Source: Thermanaerothrix sp.
Lineage (GTDB): Bacteria; Synergistota; Synergistia; Synergistales; Synergistaceae
Length of the DNA stretch: 57,792 bases
Direction of reading: 5' to 3'
NCBI GenBank assembly: GCA_026417795.1
Contig: JAOACP010000011.1
Coordinates: 1 to 57,792 of the forward strand
Shown: one piece after another, positions 35,653-44,104 of the stretch
Layout of the letters: every line of letters starts with the position of its first letter
Numbering within the stretch: position 1 is the stretch's first letter
Translations under genes and position numbers: made by a program
The notes under the pieces: generated by a model
What the model was told of the DNA's origin: nothing
The model's input: the letters and a program-made list of their open reading frames with translations, nothing else
Database searches by the model: none

Positions 35653-37908
35653 CTAAATTCCCCTAGCTTCCCTGAGTATTTCCATGGCGCTCTCCTCGTC
35701 AACCAGTATCTCCCGGGGTCTTGCCCCATCGGGTGGGCCCACTATGCCAAGCTGCTCCATGGTATCTATTAGGCGGGCACCTCTGGTAAAACCTACTCTA
35801 AGCCTTCTTTGAAGGCTGCTTGCCGACGCAACCCCGGAGGACAGGACAATACGTATTGCCTCCTCAAGCAATGGATCATCTGCGCTGGCGTCACCGGTGG
35901 AGCCGCTGTTTTCCTGATCCTCTATGTCTATAACCTGTGGTTCTCCAAAGGTAGATACCAGGTGGTCAAGCCATCTAGCTATATAGGCCTCGTCTATCCA
36001 TGGAGCCTGAAGTCTTATGGGCTTAGGGAACTTTGAAGACAGGAAGAGCATATCCCCTTTCCCCAGCAACTTCTCGGCCCCAGCGGAATCCAATATGGTT
36101 CTGGAATCCGCCTGGCTTGGCAATGCAAAGGCTACCCTGGCGGGTACGTTGGCCTTTATAAGACCTGTTATCACGTTTACCGACGGCCGCTGGGTGGCTA
36201 AGACGAGGTGTATTCCGGTCGCCCTGGCCATCTGGGCCAAGCGGCATATGTAATCCTCAACCTCCCTTGGAGCAGTCATCATAAGGTCAGCCAACTCATC
36301 CACCACTACCACCACATGGGGCAACCGATCCTTAGGTAACACCTTTTTGTTATATGCCGCCAGGTTTCTTACCTTGTATTGAGAGAAGGTATCGTATCGG
36401 CTCTCCATCTCACGAATACACCAAGCCAGCGCCTGAACAGCCTTTTTGGAATCCACGACCGGTTTGGTCAATATGTGAGGCAGTCGATCGTATATGGCCA
36501 TTTCAACCCGTTTGGGGTCTATAAGTATGAGCCGGAGATCCGATGGGGCTTTCGATGAACAGAGCCCCACGATGCATGAATTTATGAATACGCTTTTGCC
36601 CGAACCGGTTGTTCCTGCAACCAACAGATGCGGGAGGTCTTCAAGGAATGACACCATCGGGGATCCATCGATGGAAACCCCTAATGGCAAAGGAAGATCC
36701 CCCCTAGGTCTTGAGAATACTTCAGATTCCATTACCTCCCGAAGCGATACAGGCCTTCTTTGGGGATTAGGTATCTCAACCCCCACGTACGGCTTGCCTG
36801 GGATCGGCGCTTCTATTCGAAGACTTGGCACCGCCAAAGCCAGAGCCAGATCATTGGCTAAAGACGCCACCTTGCTGACCTTGATACCGGGAGCAAGTTG
36901 AATCCTAAACTGAATAACCGTGGGGCCTATCTGGGTTTCTCCAAGCTCGGCTTCTACCCCAAAATCCCTAAGAGAAGACAGTATCCTGTCCGCCATGGCT
37001 TCAATTTGATCTTGGTCTATATCGTCGTCCCCCGAACAAGGAGGGCCTATTATTTCTAGCGGCGGTGGGAATAACCCCGGTTTGATTTGGCATACCAAGG
37101 AAGGATCCCCTTCAACGGCTAGATTTTCTCCTCGCACGCCTTCCACGGAGACCTCCTCGTCAAGAAACGGGTTGTCCAATTCAATCATGTGCTCCTTAAC
37201 GTCATGATCTTCAAAAACAGATTCTTCTTCCTCTGGGAATATGGACAAGGTGTCATCAGATCCAAGGGTAGGTGATCCCTTGTCCTCCTTGGTTTTGGTG
37301 ATAAGCCTTAAGAAACCATTTAATATGCCAAGGCGTTTACTGAGCCTTTCCGTTATGGCGGAAAAGACCACTGCAATTAAGTTCATGATCTCCGATGGCG
37401 ATTCGCCGCTGAATGCCCCCACCGTGACCAAGCAACATAGTAGCCCCAATAGCGTGGCCCCGAAGGGGCCCAAAAGGTGGAACGCCCTTAGCCCTATGGA
37501 TCGCCCTAAAAAGCCGGAAAGCTCAAGAAGTTTGGGGTATTTAAAAGCCTCGGACCACATGGCCAGCATGAGCGCTAGACTTACGGTGAGCGACAAAGCC
37601 CCTAAGGCTTGACCTTGGATGTTCAAAACCTTGTATCTAAAGATCCTTGCCCACGATGCATAGGCGATGAAAACTATGGGTATTATTATCGATATGCCGA
37701 TGTGCTCTATCATTTCATTCCTTATGGACCTTCCCAGATCGCCGGTCCAATTAGTAAAGAGGGAGGCCCCTAGAAAAAGCGATAGAAGAAACGAAATGAT
37801 CGCCACCCAATCCCAAATCCTATCATCAATTCTCAAAGATGCACTTATGGATTTTAACCACCCTTCCTTTTGGTACTTTGGGGCGGGATAGTTTCTGCTA
37901 GTTCTCAT
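35653..37908 (-). CDS. ftsK: DNA translocase FtsK/SpoIIIE
   Basis: Septal membrane-anchored motor that pumps chromosome ends. Four hydrophobic segments in the first ~190 residues form the anchor. A short acidic linker (no long Pro/Gln region) leads to the alpha/beta motor with Walker A LVAGTTGSGKSVF, Walker B VVVVDELADLMM and ATQRPSVNVITG. The C-terminal gamma winged helix (VGFTRGARLIDTMEQLGIVGP) reads KOPS-type sequences. ATG 37908 is chosen over 37914 because GTGAGGA is correctly spaced only for the former. It overlaps the end of mltG by 11 bases. Confidence 0.95.
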   Translation of the reverse strand: MRTSRNYPAPKYQKEGWLKSISASLRIDDRIWDWVAIISFLLSLFLGASLFTNWTGDLGRSIRNEMIEHIGISIIIPIVFIAYASWARIFRYKVLNIQGQALGALSLTVSLALMLAMWSEAFKYPKLLELSGFLGRSIGLRAFHLLGPFGATLLGLLCCLVTVGAFSGESPSEIMNLIAVVFSAITERLSKRLGILNGFLRLITKTKEDKGSPTLGSDDTLSIFPEEEESVFEDHDVKEHMIELDNPFLDEEVSVEGVRGENLAVEGDPSLVCQIKPGLFPPPLEIIGPPCSGDDDIDQDQIEAMADRILSSLRDFGVEAELGETQIGPTVIQFRIQLAPGIKVSKVASLANDLALALAVPSLRIEAPIPGKPYVGVEIPNPQRRPVSLREVMESEVFSRPRGDLPLPLGVSIDGSPMVSFLEDLPHLLVAGTTGSGKSVFINSCIVGLCSSKAPSDLRLILIDPKRVEMAIYDRLPHILTKPVVDSKKAVQALAWCIREMESRYDTFSQYKVRNLAAYNKKVLPKDRLPHVVVVVDELADLMMTAPREVEDYICRLAQMARATGIHLVLATQRPSVNVITGLIKANVPARVAFALPSQADSRTILDSAGAEKLLGKGDMLFLSSKFPKPIRLQAPWIDEAYIARWLDHLVSTFGEPQVIDIEDQENSGSTGDASADDPLLEEAIRIVLSSGVASASSLQRRLRVGFTRGARLIDTMEQLGIVGPPDGARPREILVDEESAMEILREARGI

Positions 37909-38893
37909 GGCCATTCCTCACGTGCTCGTCAAATGTCTCGGAAAAGCGGTGACTTCCGTTTTCCACAAGCCTAAAAAAGAGAAATTTTGAGTTGGCGGGA
38001 GCTAACGCAGCATTCCACGATGGTATTCCTGGTATACCTATAGGTCCAGGAGGCAACCCCTTGCGAGAGTACGTGTTATAGGGGGATTCTATCTTAAGAT
38101 CTTCAAAAGAAAGATGCGTTTTCTTCTCCCCTTGCAGTTTCCACGCATAAACCACGGTGGCACAGGACTGAAGGGGCATTCCCCTGTGGATCCTATTTAT
38201 GAAAACGGATGCCACCAAGGGCCTTTCCCGGTCAAGCTTAGCCTCCCTCTCAACTATGGATGCCAGAACAGCCGTATACATGGCGCGTTCCTTGGTCAGC
38301 CCCCTATTGTGAACCCCAACCCTTTCCCACCAGGCCTTTGAAGCCATTCTTATGAGGCTTCGAACCGCCTGGTCTCCATATCCTACAAAATAAGTATCCG
38401 GAGCCATGAACGCAAGCCTGTCCCAAGGGTTGTCGGGAAGAATGGGTTTTACGGGAGGAAAAAAAGAATCGTCATCCTTAAGAGCCAGCTCCCATGTCCT
38501 CAAATCAAAGAACTTAAGGAGATCCACCCGGTCATACCCCGGTACTATGGTAATAGATCTCCCCTCCGGTGATGTCTCTCTCAACCTCATGGCCACTTCC
38601 CAAGGGGAACCAGGCTCAACCTTATATGACCCAGGCTTTATGCTACGATCGAACCCAAGCTGGTTCATCCAACGCAACAGCTCCGCCTCATCGGAGACTA
38701 TCCCTGCATTTACAAGAATCCTAGCCACATCCCTTGCGGAACTTCCCTGTGGGATGTCCACGGTTATCGGCGTCTTTTCTTCCCGAGTTATTTGATACCA
38801 ACGCTCGGACGGCATAACGAAAGATAGGCCTGCCAAAAATCCTAGGAACAGGATCACCCCTAAGGATAAGAACAGCCATTCCTTGCCCTTCAA
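37898..38893 (-). CDS. mltG: Endolytic murein transglycosylase MltG
   Basis: Inner-membrane YceG-like enzyme that cuts nascent glycan strands and sets their length. One N-terminal membrane segment (LFLSLGVILFLGFLAGLSFV), a LysM-like region (TVDIPQGSSARDVARILVNAG) and the catalytic domain with YFVGYG, the catalytic Glu in ASIVEREA, and YNTYSRKGLPPGPIGIPG are all visible. TTG 38893 follows AAAGGGG at good spacing and leaves a leader of ~30 bases from the -10 at 38932. The further-upstream TTG 38914 would leave no room for an SD. Confidence 0.92.
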   Translation of the reverse strand: MKGKEWLFLSLGVILFLGFLAGLSFVMPSERWYQITREEKTPITVDIPQGSSARDVARILVNAGIVSDEAELLRWMNQLGFDRSIKPGSYKVEPGSPWEVAMRLRETSPEGRSITIVPGYDRVDLLKFFDLRTWELALKDDDSFFPPVKPILPDNPWDRLAFMAPDTYFVGYGDQAVRSLIRMASKAWWERVGVHNRGLTKERAMYTAVLASIVEREAKLDRERPLVASVFINRIHRGMPLQSCATVVYAWKLQGEKKTHLSFEDLKIESPYNTYSRKGLPPGPIGIPGIPSWNAALAPANSKFLFFRLVENGSHRFSETFDEHVRNGHEN

Positions 38894-38931
38894 TAAAGAA
38901 AGCCCCTTTCGCAAAGCAGAGTAGGTTTATT

Positions 38932-38937
38932 ATTATA
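38932..38937 (-). promoter_or_regulatory. -10 element upstream of mltG
   Basis: A perfect TATAAT on the minus strand, 38 bases before the chosen TTG. I cannot find a good -35 at 16-18 bases, so it may be activator dependent or simply weak. It is back-to-back with the plus-strand promoter at 38985. Confidence 0.45.
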
Positions 38938-38984
38938 CACTAATGTTCCGTCCAAACATACACAGGGATTGACAAGTTTAATGC

Positions 38985-39014
38985 TTGACTTGGCGATCTT
39001 GCCTGTGGTATAAG
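38985..39014 (+). promoter_or_regulatory. Sigma-70 promoter of the small Cys-rich gene
   Basis: TTGACT (38985-38990), an 18-base spacer, TATAAG (39009-39014). Both boxes are 5/6 matches. Predicted start near 39020, 19 bases before the GTG start of the small ORF. Confidence 0.7.
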
Positions 39015-39038
39015 CAACCAAATTTTACGAGGAGCGGG

Positions 39039-39242
39039 GTGTGGTCGGTGTATCTTATCCAGACAGCAAGGGATCTTATGGGAGGTTTTATTGCCCTTCG
39101 TCCCCTTAAGAAGAGGGGGATAGGTTGTGGCTGTTCATCCTGCTCAGGTTCTCTCTCTAGGTCCTCTTCAACCTCGAAAGATGACCTGCTCAAACTACAT
39201 CTTGCTCCTGTCCCCCCGGATATAAAGACAGCCCAGCGGTAA
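39039..39242 (+). CDS. Small Cys-rich protein, unknown
   Basis: Predicted 67-residue protein from GTG 39039, with GAGGAG 4-5 bases upstream; ATG 39078 (54 residues, AAGGGA upstream) is the alternative. I do not recognise it. The middle reads LRPLKKRGIGCGCSSCSGS, giving a CxCxxC cluster preceded by a basic patch and followed by a Ser-rich stretch; the C-terminus is DLLKLHLAPVPPDIKTAQR. There is no membrane segment or signal peptide. It has its own promoter and a terminator at 39280-39315, so it forms an isolated ~295-base transcript. Codon choice (AGG, ATA, GGG) resembles neighbouring genes. It may be a metal-binding peptide, a modified-peptide precursor or a regulatory RNA with a chance frame. 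Confidence 0.55.
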   Translation: MWSVYLIQTARDLMGGFIALRPLKKRGIGCGCSSCSGSLSRSSSTSKDDLLKLHLAPVPPDIKTAQR

Positions 39243-39279
39243 GGTTAAATCTAGCAAATCAAAGGATCACCATCTTTAA

Positions 39280-39315
39280 CGGGGAGGCCGGTACGGACCT
39301 CCCCGAAATCTTTTT
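39280..39315 (+). terminator. Terminator after the small Cys-rich gene
   Basis: Stem CGGGGAGG (39280-39287) / CCTCCCCG (39298-39305), extended inside by CCG/CGG with one bulged A and a GTA loop. AAAT and then CTTTTTT follow. The U tract begins 4-5 bases after the stem, slightly late. Confidence 0.7.
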
Positions 39316-39399
39316 TAAGGGTCCTTTATTGAGAGGCAATGGCCGGTAACTAGTTTTAGATTTAGCTAATGTAAAAAGATAAAAAGGAGGTAGGTAAAG

Positions 39400-40533
39400 T
39401 TGAGGATGCTTTTAACTCCCGGTCCGGTGGACATCCCCTTTGAAGTATCCATTGGCGGTGCCATGAGAATGATCTCCCATAGGGGATCAGATTTCTCTCG
39501 CCTATATTCTGATCTGCTCCACCAATTGTCCTGCCTGTTTGAGGTTGGAGAACCTCCGATCCCAATACCCGGATCCGGTACTGGTGCGTTGGATGCCCTT
39601 TGCAGCAACCTGATTTCCCCCGGTGATAGGGTGATATCAATATCCTGCGGTTTCTTTGGAGAAAGATTTAGGGAGATAGCCTCAAGGTATGGGGCTGTGA
39701 TTGAGATGATAGACGTGCCCTGGGGTGAGTCGGTGGAGGTCCATCACCTGTTGGACGCTTTAGAACGTTTCCCTGGGGCCAGGGCAATACTTTTAACCCA
39801 CAACGAGACATCCACAGGGGTTCTTAATCCCGTAGAAGAACTGGCCAGATCCGTACCGCAGGATGGCCCCTTGATACTGCTTGATTCGGTCAGTGCCGCA
39901 GGGGCTGCGCCTTGTCTTCCTGAAAGATGGGGGCTTGATGGGATAGCGACCTCTTCGCAAAAGGGATTGATGGCCCCTCCGGGAGTTGGGCTGGTATGGC
40001 TGTCCAAGAGGGCTTGGGAGAGGGCCCAAGAGGTGCGGTGCCCCTCTTACTCCATGGATTTAAAGCTGTACAGGAAGTATCTTTCCAACGATCCGGAAAC
40101 CCCATACACCCCACCCATATCCCTCTACGTTCAATTATTAAAAGGAATTGAGATTATCCTAAGAAATAAGGAGGGATGGTGGGAAACCCGAGCCCGAATT
40201 TCAAAGGCCCTATGTAGTGGAATAGAAGCCATGGGGTTGGACCTTTTGGTCAAATCTCCAATCAGGCGGTCCCCGGGGTTAACGGCTATCAAAATGGATC
40301 CCAACTTGGTAAGTGGGGTTCGCCGCAATTTAAGGGACATGGGAATTCATGTGGCGGGCGGTCAAGGGGTGTTTAAAGACAGCCTCATCAGGATCGCCCA
40401 TTACACAGATATGGGGTGGCCGGAGGTTTGTACGATCATAGGTTCCCTCTGGAGAGCCTTAAATGAGCTTGGGGTGAGGTCTGATGTTGGGCGTGCCATT
40501 GAAGCGGCTAACAAGACAATGGATGAGAGGTGA
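39400..40533 (+). CDS. Class V aminotransferase (serine/alanine-glyoxylate or phosphoserine type)
   Basis: PLP enzyme of the SgaA/AGT family. TPGPV at the N-terminus, SHRGSDFSRLY, GSGTGALDAL, the LLTHNETSTG segment, DSVSAAGA and the PLP lysine Lys188 in SSQKGLMAPPG are visible. Canonical SerC is a separate branch of class V. This family normally transaminates serine, alanine or glyoxylate, but its position just before serA suggests it supplies phosphohydroxypyruvate aminotransferase activity; that is inference. TTG 39400 follows AAAGGAGG by 9 bases; ATG 39406 is too far from it. Confidence 0.88.
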   Translation: MRMLLTPGPVDIPFEVSIGGAMRMISHRGSDFSRLYSDLLHQLSCLFEVGEPPIPIPGSGTGALDALCSNLISPGDRVISISCGFFGERFREIASRYGAVIEMIDVPWGESVEVHHLLDALERFPGARAILLTHNETSTGVLNPVEELARSVPQDGPLILLDSVSAAGAAPCLPERWGLDGIATSSQKGLMAPPGVGLVWLSKRAWERAQEVRCPSYSMDLKLYRKYLSNDPETPYTPPISLYVQLLKGIEIILRNKEGWWETRARISKALCSGIEAMGLDLLVKSPIRRSPGLTAIKMDPNLVSGVRRNLRDMGIHVAGGQGVFKDSLIRIAHYTDMGWPEVCTIIGSLWRALNELGVRSDVGRAIEAANKTMDER

Positions 40534-40539
40534 TTTACC

Positions 40540-42189
40540 GTGTGGAAGGTTTTAGTTACCGAATCGATCCATGAAGAAGGACTGCAAATCCTGCGGGATG
40601 CAACTGATGTAACTCTGGTTGAAAAGGTCGGCATATCCAAGGATGAGCTCTTGGCGGAGCTTATTGATGTGGATGCGCTGCTTACCAGGAGCGGAACCGC
40701 CATTGATGTACAGGTGCTTGAATCGGCTCCTAAGCTCAAGGTGGTGGCAAGGGCCGGCGTCGGGGTGGACAATGTGGACCTTATGGAGGCAAGCAAAAGG
40801 GGGGTTGTGGTTATAAATGCCCCCACGGGGAACACTCTGTCGGCAGCGGATCACACCATGGCCCTAATGCTGAGCCTCATAAGAAGGTTACCCCAGGCCC
40901 ACGCTTCCATCCTGGCGGGCAAGTGGGACAGGAAAAGCTTCATGGGACATCAGCTTCATGGCAAGAAGCTACTCATAATAGGGCTAGGCAAAATTGGCAG
41001 TCAGGTGGCAATCAGGGGAAGGGCTTTCGGTATGGAAGTGTATACCTATGACCCCTATGTGCCTGAGGTGAAGATGGATAACCTTGGGGTGCTCAGGGCT
41101 GAGAACCTTGAGGATGGCCTTGCCATCGCAGATGTGGTAACAATTCACGTTCCCCTGACCGAGGAGACCAGAGGCCTGTTGGACGAAAACCGAATAAGGA
41201 CCATTAAGAGGGGGGCTTATCTAATAAATTGTGCAAGGGGCGGATTGATGGATGAGAGCGCCTGTTATGACGCTCTGAAAGATGGGAGGCTATCGGGGGT
41301 GGCCATCGACGTATATGGCCATGAGCCGGTTAACCGTGATCATCCGCTTCTAAACGAAGATGTGAGGGATCGGGTGGTGCTAACTCCTCACATAGGTGCC
41401 AATACCTTCGAGGCTCAGTCGGCGGTCGCCAGGATAGCTGCGCAAAACCTGCTGGCGGCGTTACGGGGCGAACCATATGAGCATGCAGTCAACCTGCCAT
41501 TTATGAAACATCGCTTGTCGGACCTAAAGAAAAGGTTCCTGGCCCTGTCTAGAAACCTTGGGATATTGGGTACCCACATGGCGGACCTTACTAAGGGAGC
41601 TGTGAAATCCTGTAGCGTGGTGTTGAGGGGTCCAGTTTTTCAAGATGAGGATGAGCCCATAAGGTTTGAGGCCCCCTTTAGGCTGAAACCATATACGGTG
41701 GCCTTCCTGAAGGGACTTTTAGAGGTGCGGCACGGAGCAGAGGTTAACTACATGATAGCCCCCCTGATTGCCAGGGATAAGGGTATAGACATAGAGGAGG
41801 GCATGGGAGAATCCAACACGTATAGGAACGTTATAGAAGTAATCATAACCACCGAGAGGGGTTCTGTCCGCCTTATGGGGACTGTAACGGAAGAAGGCAG
41901 ACAAAGGGTGGTTAGGATAAACGATTATTGGCTTGACCTAATACCATCGGGCAAGATTTTGCTCTTCCAAAATCACGACAGACCTGGGGTAATAGGCAAG
42001 GTAGGCACCCTACTGGGCAGAGCTAACGTAAACATAGCGAACTTCGCGTTGGGAAGAAAGAATGGGAGCGGTCTTGCCCTGGCGGCTATGCAGATAGATC
42101 AGGATCTCAACGAAGGCCTGCTTAAAACCCTAAGGGAGGATGGGGATCTGATCTGGGCCACCACGGTTTCACTGAAGGAGGATCTGTGA
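40540..42189 (+). CDS. serA: D-3-phosphoglycerate dehydrogenase, long (ACT) form
   Basis: First step of serine synthesis. The 549 residues are the long form: substrate/NAD domains (RAGVGVDNVDL, GLGKIG at 148-153, conserved Arg233, His284 in LTPHIGANT), an intervening ASB-like domain (~310-465), and a C-terminal ACT domain (LLFQNHDRPGVIGKVGTLLG) that usually mediates serine feedback. GTG 40540 has GAGAGG upstream. It begins 6 bases after the aminotransferase and overlaps the phosphatase gene by one base. Confidence 0.95.
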   Translation: MWKVLVTESIHEEGLQILRDATDVTLVEKVGISKDELLAELIDVDALLTRSGTAIDVQVLESAPKLKVVARAGVGVDNVDLMEASKRGVVVINAPTGNTLSAADHTMALMLSLIRRLPQAHASILAGKWDRKSFMGHQLHGKKLLIIGLGKIGSQVAIRGRAFGMEVYTYDPYVPEVKMDNLGVLRAENLEDGLAIADVVTIHVPLTEETRGLLDENRIRTIKRGAYLINCARGGLMDESACYDALKDGRLSGVAIDVYGHEPVNRDHPLLNEDVRDRVVLTPHIGANTFEAQSAVARIAAQNLLAALRGEPYEHAVNLPFMKHRLSDLKKRFLALSRNLGILGTHMADLTKGAVKSCSVVLRGPVFQDEDEPIRFEAPFRLKPYTVAFLKGLLEVRHGAEVNYMIAPLIARDKGIDIEEGMGESNTYRNVIEVIITTERGSVRLMGTVTEEGRQRVVRINDYWLDLIPSGKILLFQNHDRPGVIGKVGTLLGRANVNIANFALGRKNGSGLALAAMQIDQDLNEGLLKTLREDGDLIWATTVSLKEDL

Positions 42190-42833
42190 TGAACCTTATC
42201 TTGATTAGGCATGGCCAGACCGATTGGAACAGGGAGGGGCGATTTCAGGGGAGGATGGACGTCCCACTTAATGAAACTGGCACCCTAGAGGCGGCGGCGC
42301 TGGCCTCCAGGTTGAAGGATGTAAGCGTAGATTGGATAGTGTCCAGTCCGTTAAGCAGGGCAATGAAGACCGCGGAGGCCATAACTCAGTTCAACATGGA
42401 TATGCCGGATGTGGAGGTCTGTGCGGACCTTGTGGAAATAAGCCATGGAGATTGGGAAGGGCTGTTGTTCGAGGAGGTCCTTGACAAGTGGCCAGACCTG
42501 TTGCGCCTTTGGCGGAATCGTCCTTCGGAGGTTACCATGCCAAACGGAGAAAACCTCCATCAGGTTGCCCAAAGGGCCATAAAAGCGATAAAGGCTATCA
42601 GGGAAAGGGTATCCAATGGACAAACTGTGTGCGTGGTAACCCATGATGCGGTCATAAAGGCCATACTTTGTGACATATTGCAGGCCCCGTTGGATTCTTT
42701 TTGGCGATTTATAATACCCAACGCAAGCCTCACGGTGATAAAGTTCATTGAAAACATTCCGAAGCTGGCTCTATTGGGAGATTCAAACCACCTCAATAAA
42801 GGCTTTATCTTTTCAGAGCAAAAGGGCTTGTGA
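42189..42833 (+). CDS. Histidine-phosphatase family enzyme (probable phosphoserine phosphatase)
   Basis: dPGM-like enzyme with RHG at 7-9 (catalytic His8), the NREGRFQGRMDVPLN segment, the ISHGDWEG motif with its acidic residue and second His152 in VVTHDAVIK. These enzymes act on many phosphomonoesters. Metal-independent phosphoserine phosphatases of Hydrogenobacter belong to this superfamily. Operon position directly after serA makes phosphoserine the likely substrate. ATG 42189 follows AAGGAGGA by 6 bases and overlaps the serA stop. Cofactor-dependent mutase or cobalamin-pathway phosphatase are the alternatives. Confidence 0.87.
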   Translation: MNLILIRHGQTDWNREGRFQGRMDVPLNETGTLEAAALASRLKDVSVDWIVSSPLSRAMKTAEAITQFNMDMPDVEVCADLVEISHGDWEGLLFEEVLDKWPDLLRLWRNRPSEVTMPNGENLHQVAQRAIKAIKAIRERVSNGQTVCVVTHDAVIKAILCDILQAPLDSFWRFIIPNASLTVIKFIENIPKLALLGDSNHLNKGFIFSEQKGL

Positions 42834-42870
42834 CCTGCAATCTTTGGCGAATGTGCTGAGCTCCTAAAAA

Positions 42871-43341
42871 TCAAAGCCATCTTCGGGCGGATAGTTTAAC
42901 GTAGGGGATCTCAAGGGCGCTTGATGGTACAGCCGCATCCGACATGCCACCAACCCCAAGCGATCTCTTGATGATCCCCTTAACATCTGGATACAAGACC
43001 AAGTCATCGAGCTTCCCTGGGGAGATCCAGCATATCTCATCAGCGGAGGTTTCGTTAGAATTAAGATGTGGTATGCCCTTTGTTATGGCGCAAGAGAAGA
43101 GCACATGTAGAACAGGCCCCTTAGTCCCCATGGGAACCCCTTGTGCAAGCCCAATCACGGAGCCAACTAATACGGTGATGCCAAGCTCCTCACTAAGTTC
43201 TCTCTTGAGCGCGTCGTCCAACCACTCGCCGTGGTCCACTCCTCCGCCAGGGATGCAGAAGACATCACCCCCAGCGTGGCGGTAGCGCATCAGCATCAGC
43301 CCATTGGACCCCGTTATTATTCCTCCTACCCTTATCTTCAA
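42871..43341 (-). CDS. Nudix hydrolase
   Basis: A perfect Nudix box is visible, GGVDHGE then seven residues and RELSEELGI, preceded by RVGGIITGSNGLMLMRYRH and GGDVFCIPGGG. The substrate is not predictable; such proteins hydrolyse nucleoside diphosphates linked to another group. TTG 43341 is preferred (GGGGTGATAGG upstream, protein begins KIRVGGI). The frame is open to TTG 43365, which has no SD and falls at a palindrome. It lies downstream of the hut block across that inverted repeat, so co-transcription is doubtful. Confidence 0.88.
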   Translation of the reverse strand: MKIRVGGIITGSNGLMLMRYRHAGGDVFCIPGGGVDHGEWLDDALKRELSEELGITVLVGSVIGLAQGVPMGTKGPVLHVLFSCAITKGIPHLNSNETSADEICWISPGKLDDLVLYPDVKGIIKRSLGVGGMSDAAVPSSALEIPYVKLSARRWL

Positions 43342-43360
43342 ACCTATCACCCCGAAATAT

Positions 43361-43396
43361 ACCAAGACGCAGCTCTTATATGGGCTGCGTCTTGGT
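43361..43396 (-). terminator. 13-bp perfect inverted repeat after fchA
   Basis: ACCAAGACGCAGC (43361-43373) / GCTGCGTCTTGGT (43384-43396) with a 10-base spacer. It is at the end of the hut block. The run after it on the minus strand (ATATTTC) is a poor U tract, so it may be a weak terminator or an mRNA-end stabiliser. Confidence 0.55.
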
Positions 43397-43424
43397 CTTA
43401 AATTAGGATACGTGGTTTTATGCC

Positions 43425-44057
43425 CTATATCCCCAGTTTCTGATTTAAGAGAGCTTCCACTTCCTTGCCGGTCTTGGCTATCCTGTCAAGGCTTTCCCTA
43501 ACCTGGTCCTCACATTGCTTAACGAAGTCCTGGTCCTCTATGCCAGGAAGGTTAACGAAAACGTTATAAGCCGCCGCCTTTGCTGCAGCCTGCGCCAAAA
43601 GGGCTGCGGTACCTGCGTCGGTTACCGCGTTGGGGTTACCCGACTCTGCGGCCTTAAAGGCCGTGTCCATCAATGCCTCGCATGTCTTGAGGGTTGCCAG
43701 GGGAACCATTGCGGTTTTCTTTGATGCCTCCGCAATAGCCAGAGCCCTTGCGGTCTTTTCCTGGTCCGTGTCTTTGGGCATCTTCCTGGCCGCCATGAAC
43801 TGGTTGAAGGACTCGGTGTCCTCTTCCATGAGGTCCAGGAACTTTCTGTTAAGCTCTAGCCCATCAGAAATTACCTTCTCCATGGCATCCCAGGAGTCCC
43901 TATACCTCTCCTTGCCCACCGTAAGCCTTGCCACCATCGTGGCTAAGGCTCCTCCAAGGGCTCCGCAGATGGCCGCAACGCTGCCTCCGCCAGGGGCGGG
44001 GGAATCGGATGCCAGTTCTTCGACAAACGATTTCACGGTCATGTCCTGAAGCTTCAT
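43425..44057 (-). CDS. fchA: Formiminotetrahydrofolate cyclodeaminase
   Basis: Converts 5-formimino-THF to 5,10-methenyl-THF and ammonia. The 210-residue stand-alone form shows the family start SPAPGGGSVAAICGALGGAL, the ERYRDSW region, the long helix SFNQFMAARKMPKDT and the NPNAVTDAGTAALLAQAA segment. Strong SD (TAGGAGGATT) before ATG 44057. Last gene of the hutH-ftcD-hutI-fchA set; it hands a one-carbon unit to folate metabolism, from which formate and ATP can be made. Confidence 0.95.
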   Translation of the reverse strand: MKLQDMTVKSFVEELASDSPAPGGGSVAAICGALGGALATMVARLTVGKERYRDSWDAMEKVISDGLELNRKFLDLMEEDTESFNQFMAARKMPKDTDQEKTARALAIAEASKKTAMVPLATLKTCEALMDTAFKAAESGNPNAVTDAGTAALLAQAAAKAAAYNVFVNLPGIEDQDFVKQCEDQVRESLDRIAKTGKEVEALLNQKLGI

Positions 44058-44104
44058 TCGGTTAATCCTCCTAAGAGCGTTTCTAAATATAGAGAGACGG
44101 GGAG

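Noticed and set aside
39020-39315. SRP RNA, tmRNA or 6S RNA at the small transcription unit
   Set aside because: I looked for the SRP helix-8 core, a tRNA-like end with a tag frame and the 6S bulge; none is visible. A small coding gene fits better.
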